DNA of 64,000 nucleotides, taken from NCBI RefSeq assembly GCF_943734655.1, contig NC_071353.1:26770501-26834500 (forward strand), read 5' to 3'. The notes beneath the pieces are model-generated. The model worked only from the letters and a program-made list of their open reading frames with translations, was not told where the DNA came from and made no database searches. The DNA is from Sabethes cyaneus. Taxonomy: Eukaryota > Arthropoda > Insecta > Diptera > Culicidae. A program made the translations under genes and the position numbers. Shown here in pieces: positions 46,004-57,273 of the stretch; within the stretch, counting starts at the first letter, position 1, and each line of letters opens with the position of its first letter.

Positions 46004-46586
46004 AAGGGTGTCCCACATCAATTTGAATCACAGAAAATATGCTGTAGAAAATTACCTGATTGACCGATCCTTTTTAAACTTTCAGACAATAAAATATAAC
46101 CCATTAGTAAGCTTTTGGCATATTTATTTCATTCAACTTCAATATCATAACTACATGCTCGCACCTTACGCTTAGAGCCACTCATAGGGTATGTTGAATA
46201 AAAGACTTGGACAGAGTCAAATCCTTTTTAGCCACATCTCTGACCGAAGCATTGGGATTCTCCTTAAACACTTCCACGACACGCTTGTGGTCATGATCGC
46301 AATTCTCGTAGTAACGTTTAATCACGCGACTACCAGTTGAGTACACGATTCCGAGTTGTTTTCCGATGTCCCGATAAGGTAGTTGAGGATTTTTCAGCTG
46401 CTCGCGCAAAATCAATTCGCGACGCTTCTTTTCGAGTGACGCCATTTATTCCAATTTTCGAAAAACTAACAGCAATAAAAATGCAGTGTAACCAATACAC
46501 TTTAAACTACTTATACCTAAATTTTCAAGAGAAAATACCAAATGGATAATTTCTTCCGTGGTGCAATTTGATGTGGGAAATCCTTG
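46004..46586 (-). mobile_element. DD37E Tc1/mariner-type transposon, internally deleted, copy 2
   Basis: Left end AAGGGTGTCCCACATCAA (after TA at 46002-46003) is nearly identical to the left end of copy 1 at 14687. The right end (GGTGCAATTTGATGTGGGAA) is its imperfect inverse. Unlike copy 1, this copy keeps the N-terminal DNA-binding region and lacks the catalytic core. Confidence 0.85.
46182..46445 (-). pseudogene. DD37E transposase N-terminal region (catalytic core deleted)
   Basis: Starts MASLEKKRRELILREQLKNP. Two helix-turn-helix-like segments follow: YRDIGKQLGIVYSTGSRVIK (about residues 24-43) and SVRDVAKKDLTLSKSFIQ (about 67-84), as in the paired-like DNA-binding domain of Tc1/mariner transposases. 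After about 87 residues the frame ends, and only a damaged match to the last ~15 residues of the family (about 46135-46180) remains before the terminal repeat. The whole DDE catalytic domain is gone. A truncated DNA-binding protein like this could in theory bind TIRs, but there is no evidence that it is expressed. Confidence 0.8.
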
Positions 46587-46589
46587 CCA

Positions 46590-46862
46590 AAAATAGCAAA
46601 TAACAAATTGAATTTGAAATTGGAATAGAAAATGGACATAAAATTAGAAATGGAATTGAACTTTAAGTTAGTCTTAAAATGGGATTTGATAGTTAATCTG
46701 AAATTGCTCTTGGACTTAAAATTTAATTTTTGGTGCTCCTAGAGTTGAAATTTGATATTTATTCGGACTTGAAGTTGTACTTCAAAATGGACTAGAAAAT
46801 AAATATCAAAATGGACCTGAAAATGGTCTCGAAAATTGACTTATAAATCGATTTGAAAAAAG
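46590..46862 (+). repeat. Degenerate 12-bp minisatellite, block 2
   Basis: AAAATGGAC and TTGAAATTGG words on the same strand as the other blocks, between the DD37E element and SINE-A. Confidence 0.8.
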
Positions 46863-48145
46863 CAAAGCAAAGCCTTGGGCATAACCGTCTTTAGCAGGGT
46901 GGCAACTACCTGGAAAACCTGGAATTGTCAGGGAATTTTAAATTACCTGGAAAAACCTGGAATAATCAGGGAATTTTTAACAAAATCAGGGAATTTTTCA
47001 AACAACCCCAATGATCGATTCATTGAGTAGTCAAGAACACTTAGAAATAGATAAAGAAGTACGGCACACAAGCGATAGATTGGGTTATCGATAATTAGCT
47101 CAGTGTTTTGCAAAGGACCTTATTCTGCGAGGCAGGTGAAGTGATTAACAAATTTAGTTTGCACTCACTTCGCGCGTTTCGTTTGGCGTTAGTCAAGTCG
47201 AATCGAATGACATTGAAGTTTCAGGACAGATATTTTGCGGCATGCGACAGAATTCGCAGAACATCGAAGTAAATGCCAGTGGCACCGCAGCGAAATTCGG
47301 TTTTCGAGAAAAATGTTGGAGAAATTCCGCTGACTCACGGCAGTACATAAACTTGCCATACTGTTGTAACAAATTGTAACCGAAATGCGGGTGTAGCGAC
47401 CCTACCTTCTACGTTACGAATTTTTGGCTCTATCTTGGACACGGAAGAGTAAATCCCGATCAATCCATGCAAAGTGAAATAAACCGCGTTGGTCAGAAAG
47501 TAGAACAGCCACCAGTGGTAAAGCGAAATTAAACTGCTTTTTTGCATGGCTTATGGCTCGAAGAACGAACATTAAACATACGAACATTTCGCATGGCTGG
47601 CAGGAAAAGTACCACGGCGGGTTCGAGAGCTAGCCGCAATGGGCACTAAAACTCCGTTTGCGCCTGAGTTTGCGAATAAACTTGCGCGGGAAAAAGAACA
47701 GACGAGGAACTTACGGGAGGAGTGTAATTTGCTGGTCGGCAGAATAAGAGAAAGTGATTGCAGAATTTGCCTAGGGAAATAGAGTAGGTGGGGAAATTTT
47801 TCTCAATACCTCGTAGATTGATAAACAATTCAAATATCAATGATCGAAACACATTTTCAGTTAAAATTATATCGCAATATGAAACCTAGAATTTTATTAA
47901 ACACCGGGAAAAACCTGGAAAAATCAGGGAATTTGGTTTTTCGTATCCAGTTGCCACCCTGTTTAGGCATTACCCTTCTTTATCGACAGACTTCGCAGCC
48001 GGCTGTTAGAGTACAGGACAGTTACGGGGCTAGTGCAACAATCCTACTGACTCCACTCCAGCAGCACCGCCTAGCCGAGATTCGAACATACGACGACTTG
48101 CTTGTTAGAGCAGCATCGTACCTCGAAGCTTACTCGGCGGTTTCG
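46863..48145 (-). mobile_element. SINE-A copy interrupted by a TIR element
   Basis: The tail (GCAAAGCAAAGCCTTGGGCA, 46863-46889) and the remaining SINE (47962-48145, from CCCTTCTTTATCGACAG to CATCGTACCTCGAAGC) are separated by a 1067-bp insertion. Removing the insertion and one TTTAG restores the usual SINE-A order. The box B complement is at about 48078-48092. Confidence 0.88.
46895..47961. mobile_element. 1067-bp TIR element nested in SINE-A
   Basis: CAGGGTGGCAACT at 46895 is inverted as AGTTGCCACCCTG ending at 47961, flanked by TTTAG on both sides (46890-46894, 47962-47966). Near both ends the words ACCTGGAA and AATCAGGGAATTT are repeated in the same orientation. Interior frames (up to about 70-100 codons) carry no known transposase motif. 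A 5-bp duplication is unusual for common superfamilies, so placement is open. Confidence 0.85.
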
Positions 48146-48199
48146 ATTTAAAAACAGATATGACCGGAACGGATATAACGCAATACCGTCACCACACAA

Positions 48200-49045
48200 T
48201 TGTCAAATCTCAAACGAAAATGAAAATGGACTTAAAAATGGACTTGAAAATAGAACTGAAAATTGCCTTAAAATAGACTTAAAAAGAGAGCTGAAAATGG
48301 ACTTGAGAATAGAATCCAAAATGAACTTGGAAATAGAATTGAAAATGGACTTAAAAGTTATGCACATGAAAATGGATTTGAAAATGAATTTCAAAATGGA
48401 CATGAACATGGTCTTAAAAATGCGTTTAGAAACCGGACCTTCAAAAAGGATAAAAATGGACTTGACAGTAGAGTTGAAAATGGACTTCAAAATGGACTTA
48501 AAAATTGATTTGCAAAGGGACTTAAAAATGAACTTGCAAATGGAATTGAAAATGGACATGAAAATGGTCTCGAAAATTTACTTGTAAATAGACTAAATCG
48601 ATTTAAAAACGAACATGAAAATGGATTTGAACATGAATTTGAAAATAGACTCAAAAAAGAACAAATAAAGTTGAAATGGACTTGAAAAAAGAGTTGAAAT
48701 GGACTTCAAAATTGACTTGAAAATAGACTTGCAAATGGATTTGAAAATACAATTGAAAATGGACTTGAAAGTGGACTTAAAAATGGACTTGAAAATAGCG
48801 TTGAAAGTGGACTTGAAAATGGATTTCAAAATAGAATTGGAAATGGATTTGAGAATGGAATCTAAAATAGACTTGGAAATAGAGTTGAAAATGAACTTAA
48901 TAATTGATTTGCAAACGGATTTGCATAGAATTGGAAATGGACACAAAAATGGACTAGGAAATATAATTGAAAATGGACTGAAAAGTTATCTCGAAAATTA
49001 ACTAAATCGATTCGAAAATGGGCACGAAAATTGATTCGCCAATGA
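48200..49045 (+). repeat. Degenerate 12-bp minisatellite, block 3
   Basis: Repeats of GAAAATGGACTT and variants. The 161-codon (48102-48587) and 100-codon (48699-49001) plus-strand frames are strings of Met-Asp-Leu-Lys-like residues forced by the unit, with matching minus-strand Lys-Ser-Ile-Phe frames. Not considered genes. Confidence 0.9.
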
Positions 49046-49050
49046 ATTTG

Positions 49051-49401
49051 TATTAATATTTTTTGAAACGATGGTTTTACATTTGATGGAGGGACGGTAG
49101 GGGAAAGTACTGAAAATTTTGAGGAAAGGAGGGGAAAGAGTGGAAAGGAAGGGGGGGGGGTAATAGGTAGCTACGCTTAACAAGCTGTCGTTGTGACTCC
49201 TATCTTCCTATCCTCCTATCTTTAGGAACCTTCCAGCATTGGACAAAAGATAGGAGTCACAACAACTTGTTAAGCGTAGCTACCTATTACCCCCCCCCCC
49301 CTTTCTTTCCACTCTTTACCCTCCTTACCTCAAAATTTTCATTACTTTCCCCTACCGTCCCTCCATCAATTGTAAAACCATCGTTTCAAAAAATATTAAT
49401 A
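49051..49401. repeat. Large palindrome from two head-to-head SINE-D fragments
   Basis: The arm 49051-49207 is an inverted copy of 49247-49401 with about 40 bp between. The arms hold SINE-D words (CTACCGTCCCTCC, AGTCACAAC, TAAGCGTAGCTACCTATTAC) and G10/C13-type homopolymer runs. Past the right arm the SINE-D 3' part (GCCTGACCGCATATCAAGGC) continues to about 49450, which the left arm lacks. It separates minisatellite blocks 3 and 4. Confidence 0.88.
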
Positions 49402-49454
49402 TTGATGCCTGACCGCATATCAAGGCCAAAGACTAAAACACGAGTTTGGTCAAT

Positions 49455-50420
49455 GAATTGGACAATGTAAATGGACATGAACATGGTCCTAAAAATGTGT
49501 TTAGAAACCGGACTTTCAAAAAAGATGAAAAAGGACTTCAAAATGGACTTGAAAATAGAGCTGAAAATGGACTTCCAAATGGACTTAAAAATTGACTTGC
49601 AACGGATTAGAAAATAGAATTGGAAATGGACTTGAAAATGGTCTCGAAACTTTAGTTGTAAATGGACTAAATCGATTTTAAAATGGATATGAAAACTGAT
49701 TTGAAAATAAAAATAAGAAATGGACTTCGAAATGGGCTTGAAAATGGACTTAAAAGTGGTCTCCATAATTAACTTGTAAATAGACTAAATCGATTTGAAA
49801 ATGGTCTCGAAAATTTACTTGTAAATGGACTAAATCGATTTGAAGACGGAAATGAAAATGGATTTAAAAATGAATTAAAAATGAAAATGGACTTGAAAAT
49901 AGCGCTGAAAATGGTCTTAAAATGGATTTGAAAATAGAATTGGAAATGGACTTAAAAATGGGCATGAAAATGAACTTAAAAAAGTGGTCTCCAAAATCGA
50001 CTTGTAAATAGACTAAATCGATTTGAAAATGGTCTTAAAAATTTACTTGTAAATCGATTTGAAGACGGACATGAAAATGGATTTAAAAATGAATTTGAAA
50101 ATGGACTTAAAAATGAACTTGTATTTCAAGTTGAAAATGAACTTTTTAAAAATGGACGTGGAAATAGACTTGAAAATGGGCTTCAAAACGGACTTTAAAA
50201 TAGATTTGCAAATGGATTTGAAAATAAAATTGGAAAAGGACTTGAAAAGGGACCTAAAAATAGACTATAAAATAGCATTGATAATGGACTTAAAAATGGA
50301 TTTCAAAATAGAATAGGAAAAGGACTTGAAAATGGACTTGAAAATAGACTTGAGAATGCACTAAATCGTCTTGAACATTTAAAACCAAACAGATCTGAAA
50401 ATGAACTTAAAAATGGGCTT
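49455..50420 (+). repeat. Degenerate 12-bp minisatellite, block 4
   Basis: Same unit as block 3. A phrase including GACTAAATCGATTTGAAAAT recurs at about 49660, 49785, 49830 and 50010, so duplications larger than the 12-bp unit have also occurred. Block 3 has it near 48590 and 49000. Confidence 0.9.
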
Positions 50421-50454
50421 TGTTGGGGATATTATTCACAGTAGTCAAAATAAA

Positions 50455-51105
50455 CACTAATTTCGCTGAAAAAAGCCGCCGCTGAAATTAGCATACGGGC
50501 TTTAATAGGAAGTGCTACTATGGAGCAAATTTTCACCATCCGACAGGCCATGCAGAAACATCACGAGTACAACGTGCTCATGCACTACATCTTTATTGAC
50601 TCCAAAGCAGCATACGATACAGTCGATCGAGACCAACTATGATAGATAATCCAAGTAGCAATGTTGGTTACGGCTTTGCAGACCGAAAATTGTGATGCGT
50701 TTCGAGCGCATTTCGGGAACACTCTTGTCTTGAGTTTCTTCGAGACGAGGCGAGAGTTGAGACAAGGTAACAACATCTCTCTAATGGGGTGATGAACTTT
50801 GCGGGCATCGAAACGAGAGGAAAGGTTTTCACCAAAGGCAGTCAAATTGCAGGCTCCGCTGATCACTTTTACATCACTTGCCAGAAAGTTTGCATTGGCA
50901 GAGGCAATCTATGCCAGACAGAAAGCGGAGTCTAGGAGCTGACAACGTACATTAGACCAGTAGTTCTACGAGGCGGAGAGTGGCGGACGCGTATGAATCT
51001 CGAGCTATAGCTCGGGTTGAAAATTACTTGCGACTAGGGAAATTGGCGACGAGTGGTCCAAGATAGAGTTGAATGGAGACGATTGCTTGAAATCGTCGAC
51101 AGTGC
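50455..51105 (+). pseudogene. RT relic of the same family as the 3.3-4.9 kb element
   Basis: Pieces in order: STMEQIFTIRQAMQKHHEYN, then VLMHYIFIDSKAAYDTVDRD (motif A region, 50575-50633), later AGIETRGKVFTKGSQIAGSA (50806-50865), and RRVVQDRVEWRRLLEIVDSA (51049-51108), the C-terminal end seen in such elements. A block starting CCAAGTAGCA at 50651 does not fit the protein and may be an inserted or rearranged piece. Many stops. Endonuclease part not found. Confidence 0.72.
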
Positions 51106-51129
51106 GTCAAATTGAGGTCAACGGAATCA

Positions 51130-51215
51130 GATTAATTTCACAATCCTTCTAGTATCCCACGAGGTAGTAAATTGGGACCTTTATTATTAATCATTTCAAT
51201 GACTTGGGATGGCAT
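51130..51215 (+). pseudogene. Short RT motif-B relic
   Basis: The bases near 51149-51180 read SIPRGSKLGPLLL, a damaged G-V-P-Q-G-S-x-L-G-P-L-L motif. Only this block is readable. Confidence 0.45.
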
Positions 51216-51479
51216 ATGAGCTAGGACTGGACTTGAATCTAACTTGAACTTTGACTTCTGAGCTGGGCCTATGCTAGGCCCTTGGCTTCAAAAATACACA
51301 TAAAGTTTTAAAAATTCAACATTTCTACCTTCAAGAAAGTTGTTTCTAATAATTTTAACGTAGGACTATGTATGACCGCAGGGTGTTATTTCAGTATTAA
51401 AACTAATAGCAACTAACTGCATTGCCAATTCAGAACGGCTATTTATGGATTCTATACCAATCAGTTGGCCAGTTAGCTT

Positions 51480-51672
51480 CGGGGCCAGCATCGTAGCCTG
51501 ACAAGCCAGTCGTCGCATGTTCGAAACTCGACTGGGCGATGCTGAGAGTTAGTAGGATCGTTGCACTAGCCTCGTAATTGTCATGTACTCTAATAGCCGG
51601 CTGCTAAGTCTGTCAATAAAGAAGGTGAAAGTTCTTAAGGGCGTTTATACCCATGGCTTTGCTTTGTTTTTC
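51480..51672 (+). mobile_element. SINE-A copy, plus strand
   Basis: Head GCCAGCATCGTAGCCTGACA, box B-like ATGTTCGAAACTCG (about 51518-51531), body AGTTAGTAGGATCGTTGCAC and GTCTGTCAATAAAGAAGG, tail ACCCATGGCTTTGCTTTG. The first bases of the head are missing or diverged. Confidence 0.82.
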
Positions 51673-54600
51673 ATACCAATCGGTTCATGAAAGATGGAGT
51701 AATTGTCCATCCATAGTTAAAAAAACTTGAACAATTTAATTGGCTATCAGTTGAAAGTCTCTTATTTAGTAAATTGCTTCAAAATTATTAACATTGTCTA
51801 TTTACTCTATTGCAAACAAAAAAGCTTGCATTGCCATTCATACACATCTGACAATCGAAGATCCTTGCACATTAAAATTACGAATTGGTTGTCTCGAGCA
51901 GAAATCACAATGCCGTCCAAACCCAATACATGTATTGAAAATAGCGATCCCATTTTCAGCTGCTTTGTGAGTAAAACACAATTAGTCATGTATGGGATAA
52001 TTCATTTCATTCGCATTCAATCGAAAAACTGCACAATTAATCGACAGTACAAGTACCTAGGAGTGCAATGAAGTAATTATTCTAGCCGTGCAATAAAAGC
52101 GCATCCAGCAGCTAACGATGACACACAAAAGTTCATAAATTATGGCGCACACACCGGGCGCAGAACAGTTGGTCAAATTGGGCAGATGTTGATTCCGAGG
52201 ACGTGAGCGTCGAACGCGCACCGCATAACGAGGCTGCCGCCGGGTGCAGCAACCATAGCGCTGCATCCCTACCCCGAAACGTTGATTTTGAGGTTAGCCC
52301 TCGGTAAAATGCGACCTAATGATGGTGACACAAACGGCAGAAATGACAGATTGCACTCGTGACACCCTCGCACCGAGGGGCGTCTTTTGTTCCCGTCTTT
52401 TGTGCTCGGTGTGTGCCCTGCCCCGATTGCCTCTGGCACGATGCCATCCTGTTTTCGATGCCGGCCCGGTATAATCGGATTTTCGGCTCATTATTTGTCA
52501 CAAATCGATTGCGATCGGCGACAAACCGGTGGGAGTGCCAAACTGCGACGGCAGCGGAAGGTGGGTGGGTTACGTATCACTAAACGCCTTACGGGTACTC
52601 AATTGTGTCCCTAATTCGAGTACCGTCAGTTGGGGCGAACATGGGAAATAGCCATCGTTGCAGGAATTTTTATTCCGTAAAGAAGCTCCTTCCAGTGTCG
52701 GTTGGCTAATGCTTTCTTGTCCTACAACCCAATATCCCCTTAGGGCTAAAGCGTAAAGGAGATCGAATTTCAGTGTATTGTTTTCGGATAAGCCTAAGCC
52801 TACGAACAAAACAGCTTCTATTAGTTACTCTTTCAATTGTATACCCATTTAGGCCGATTAGCGGGATTCCGTTGCAGCTAGGCTTGTTTCATTCGCGTTG
52901 AAGGGTGAAGTACTATGTTACCTTTTAATTACAGTATCTTTCTTATTCGCTATTGGCAGACGCTACAGTTTAGAGGTTGACATTTCCTCTTCGTATTATT
53001 TATTATAATTAAAAAGGTTGATGAGTTCATTTTAAGTCTATAAAAGCAAAACATAATTGTAATAACAGAATCAATTAGCATTTTCTAGATACTTCCGGTC
53101 ATTACAGTGCAAGCAAAACATATGACCCAGCACAGCTGCCTTAAATTTATCAACAAAGAAATCCAGTTCAGTTTCTTAGGCTGGCAAATACATGAAAAAA
53201 AACGAACAGGAGAGGAAAGGAACAATCCGTAACTAATTTTCGGTTTGATACAAGTTTGCTGGGAAGGCAAATAAACAGTATTCCGACGTACCAACAAGTA
53301 GCCGTCTTCGCCGTCCGTCGTGCTATGTTGGCCACCCCATCCATCGTCGCATCGGGAAGCACAGGCGGCGGCACCCGTTCCGTTCGAGACATTCGGAGGG
53401 TCGAATACCCTCAATTATTTAGATCTTTATCACGAGCTTCCAAAATTATACACCACAGCGGGACGAATTGTGGATTGATCGAACCAGCATGGAGATGAGT
53501 TTTGCTGTGTACACATCCGTCAACAGATAATTACAATGCCGGTTCGATGGAACCGGCTTAACTACAAAAACGGGGAAATTATGCAAACTTACAGTTCGGA
53601 AGAAGAGCCAAGTTATCGGGATATTCCCGAGCAACTTACCTGAAAACAAACGAAATAGAAAATTCATTAGTTAATTTATCGTTTCGCCGAGGTAGGTCAG
53701 AAAATATTTAGGACTATTAAAATTCAAACTCATAACAACGTGACTCCGGCTGTCTTGCTTGCTCCGAGGAATTAAGATAAGTACCTCCGCGCCGATGCGA
53801 TGGAAGATCTTAATTTCTGTCCGCTTGGTGGGACCGAACAGGAAGGTCGGGGCGTTCGAAAGGTTTGTGATGTTTTTGTTTTATTTGTTTTGATTATCTT
53901 TTAATTCCTCATCACAATACTTCGAAGAGGAACCCGTTAGTGTCCTAGTTAGGAATGATGGCATAGGAGGCGATAAGATGATTACGGTGTAGAAATTTTT
54001 TTAATTTACCCTGAATGGAGAACAGATTTAGAATAATAGTGGGTAACTTTCTACAAATAATCGAGCAAATTTTTGAAATGACGGTTGTATATTTTCAAAT
54101 GAATTAAATTGGCTATTGGTTTGATTGGTTTACGATTTTCATTTTACAAAAACACGCGCACAATTCATTCGAGATTGTCAGAGAAAGAGGCGTTTGCTCC
54201 ATTTAGACTGTAAGCTTACTGCACAATTTTTAAATATATTATTACAGATTTAGCTTAAATTCGTTGACACGGTCTGCATTAGCATTCACTCAACTGTGGC
54301 ATGTCAAAGATTTTTGCACCAATGGAGTAAAAATATTGCTACGCATCTTATTCAAACAAGATTCTGCACTACCTCACCAGGCGAAGGCTACACAGGTTTG
54401 GTGCGTGGACAATTTTCCGGATTTTGTTACTGAAGAGTTGCCTGAGGAACTGGGGAAAACTAGAAAACGAGAGAGGATTAACTGTGAAGTATTCACAGCA
54501 CATTCTCCAAACGTTGGGAGAAGATCTGGGATGAAATGCCTCAAGATACCGTGTGTAGCTGTAACGCTTTTGAGCAACGATTGCGACTGCTAATTAAAGC

Positions 54601-54939
54601 AAAGAAAGAAAGATTTGAATGGACTAATTGAAGACAAATGATATGGATATACTTTATTACGAATTACACACAAAATTTAAAGTTATGCATGCGCGTTACT
54701 TTTGTGACCATTTACATTACTGGCAGTTATTACTACTTACACTGTATACCAGGTTTACAAGTGTAAAGAACCTTTATTTAATTAAGATGAATGTAAGATA
54801 ATGCACATGCTCAACTCTATTGTCGTCAATTTTGTAGTCGAAAACTATAGGCGATTGGATAGCGATATCACTTTGCAGCAATTTACAAACGTATCCAAGA
54901 AACATTGAAAGCGGTGACCATCCTCTTTGCAACACGCAT
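51673..54939. other. Mostly single-copy DNA, no gene recognised
   Basis: GC-richer parts lie at about 52080-52630 and 53240-53660; they contain small overlapping frames on both strands without known domains. The region 53860-54940 is AT-rich with a 109-codon frame (54264-54593) that I do not recognise. No element ends were seen. Confidence 0.35.
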
Positions 54940-55060
54940 CATCAAGTTGAATTGAAGATCGTCAGCATAAATCAGCGTGGAGCCTCTTTCAAAGGTAGTG
55001 TCCTTAAAGAATAATATGAACAAAAGTCGGCCTAAATTACTGCCTCGCGGCACATCAAAT
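54940..55060 (-). pseudogene. RT relic: motif B to motif C
   Basis: On the minus strand the bases read VPRGSNLGRLLFILFFKD (motif B region) followed after about 10 residues by LIYADDLQFNL (motif C with an intact YADD). This is close to one unbroken frame over about 38 residues. Spacing is short relative to 29.6 kb because a few residues are missing. Flanks are not recognisable. Confidence 0.72.
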
Positions 55061-55159
55061 TAATTGATAACGTTATTTTCGTGCGGATGTTGTAAAATTT
55101 CAATCTGCTTTGTGCATTTCATCGCTGCCACTAGATAATAAAGTAGCGGCCTTCCAAAC

Positions 55160-55660
55160 ACTGGTAACGACACACTTGCATAAGCATCCCTTTCGTACTC
55201 TCGCTCTCATTTATTCATGTCCTGCGACGAATTTTTGCGAGTGCATATTCAGCTAACAGTCTCGCTCGTCGCTCTCGCTCATTATTACAGCCCGAGCAAC
55301 TGATGCCGATCACTCGCGAGAGTTCACACTGTGAAATCGAGAGCGTAAGATAAAGAAGAAAAGAAAAAATAATGCAAAATCTGTATCACAGTGTGCTGCT
55401 AGTCTTTAAGGGCAGCTGGCTGCTCACAAATTGTTTGCCTCGTGAACGGGCTATGCAGAAAGACGCAATGAGACTGTGCGTTCGCGAGTCTGTACGTTGC
55501 AGAATGTTTGCATACAGTAACGGTGGATGTTTGTCGTACGCTTCGGTCAGTGGCGTAAGCGTTTGATGCTATGCTTCTCATACTCGCACACGAGTGAGAG
55601 TAGGAATCGTTTGCTTCTCGTTCGATTTGCAACTGCAACAGTGTACTCACGTCACACATA
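55160..55660 (+). repeat. Family C dispersed repeat, copy 2
   Basis: Colinear with 22975-23720 minus its MITE: CTCTCGCTCTCATTTATTCATG, TTTTTGCGAGTGCAT, AATAATGCAAAATCTGTATC, TGCAGAATGTTTGCA, GTCAGTGGCGTAAGC, GAGAGTAGGAATCG. This copy shows that the MITE site is empty in the parent sequence (CACACTG region near 55327). Confidence 0.72.
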
Positions 55661-55689
55661 CCCGGGACCAAAATAATCTACAGCCGTTT

Positions 55690-55887
55690 TTTAAAACGTC
55701 ATGCCGTCTCTTCCTTTCTTACTTTTTCAAACGCACTTCCCTAACACAGACATCATATTGATCTACGTTTACTCGTCATTCGAAACAAAATTCGACCTGA
55801 TGGAACGAGGAGATTTTGTCACTTTTTCCGGCGAACTTCCTCAGTAGAGACATCAAATTGGTCTAGGTTTGATCGTCGTAAAGTATA
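55690..55887 (+). repeat. Unit U, two tandem copies
   Basis: CTTCCCTAACACAGACATCA and, about 110 bp on, CTTCCTCAGTAGAGACATCA, each followed by a TTGATCTACGTTTACTCGTC or TTGGTCTAGGTTTGATCGTC block. Relatives at about 5290-5390 and 58370-58450. Cut on the right by the TIR element at 55888. Confidence 0.55.
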
Positions 55888-57271
55888 GGGTAGTTTGCCA
55901 ATTGTTGCTCACCTCCCAATTGTTGCCCACTTCTCGGTTTTTGAATAATATCTGAGAATATCTATATTACCGCAGCACTCCAAACAATCAAAACACAAAT
56001 ATATTTCATTACCTTCAAATATGTGTAAACATGATTGTTAGCAAACAAATATTTGGAATAGTAAAATTACCTCATAAAATCCAACTCTTAGTAGAGCCAA
56101 AATACGTCGAAAGCTTACAGTGTGAATTAAGAAATCACTCATCAAATTTAAGCTTATAGATTTCAACAAAAAGCAAATTTACCCCATATTACTTCGTATG
56201 CCTTTCAAAATGCCCACATTCATAATGTTTGATTAATTAAATAACTATATGTTACTATTTTTGTGTTCTAATGCATAGTGGTTAATAATTGGAAAAAATT
56301 TAGGATTTTGACCATTTCTTGCACACCATCCGCAAATGCCGCTAAGCTAGGCTCTACTGTACCATTCTTACTTGATCCAACTCTTATTGAAAATTTACCA
56401 CTATTTGGATATCGGATTAAAACAATACCAACAGTTTTCGATTTCTCTGGAGACTAAATCAGCAAAAGCCTAATGATATTACCAGCGTGTAACAATTTTC
56501 GTGAATAGAAAATAATGTTCGTATCCGTAATCCACAGTCGATTAACGGAACAATGTGTGCGGAAGTTTATTATGAGAAATTCTTGAGAAATGAACATAAT
56601 AGCGAAAAACAATGCTTCAGCTTCTATTAAACAGAGAAAAAAGTTATGTTGTGGCTAAAAGAACTTAAAAGTCGAGGTTTTTCTTATACGCTCGAATGTA
56701 AAAAATCGAAAAACTTTGCATTTGAAAAAACCAAATCCCAGCCAAAAACGTATACCGCATTTAAATTTGAAAAAGGAAAGATACCGGAAAACAAAATTAT
56801 ATTAATTAATTTTAATGAATACATATATTAACTCAATGCAATAATTTTTACCTGCTCTTGTAAACCATTGTTCAGTGAAGATTGAATTACTTTCGAATAC
56901 GTGACAAAATGGTAACTGTACGGTACTTATAATTGGTAAATCTGTTTTTAAGGAGTTCTTCTTCATGTGTCAGTTTTCTGTACTTGGTATTTCTCCTAAT
57001 TCCATATTTTCTTTGCCGTGCAACAATTGGATTGAAGGTGTGCAATATTAGGCAAAGGACATTAATGAAGTGGGTCTGTATACTGTTGTACAAAACCTCA
57101 AATTGCATAATATGTGCAATATTCCAGGCTATGAAAACATACCAAATGTTTTAGTGAAAGGTCATTTTGTTTATAGGACAAATTTCGATTTTAGTAACGA
57201 AATAGTTTCCCCGAGACATAAGATAAACTGAACGTTCCTGCCTTAGGTGTGCAACAATTGGCAAATTACCC
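55888..57271. mobile_element. 1384-bp TIR element flanked by TA
   Basis: GGGTAGTTTGCCAATTGTTGC at the left is inverted as GCAACAATTGGCAAATTACCC at the right with one mismatch; TA lies on each side (55886-55887, 57272-57273). The word CAATTGTTGC occurs twice at the left end (also at about 55917). TA duplication suits Tc1/mariner/pogo. The interior has only short frames (61 codons plus, 73 codons minus, the latter with KYGIRRNTKYRKLTHEEELL); I cannot assign a transposase. Confidence 0.85.
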
Positions 57272-57273
57272 TA

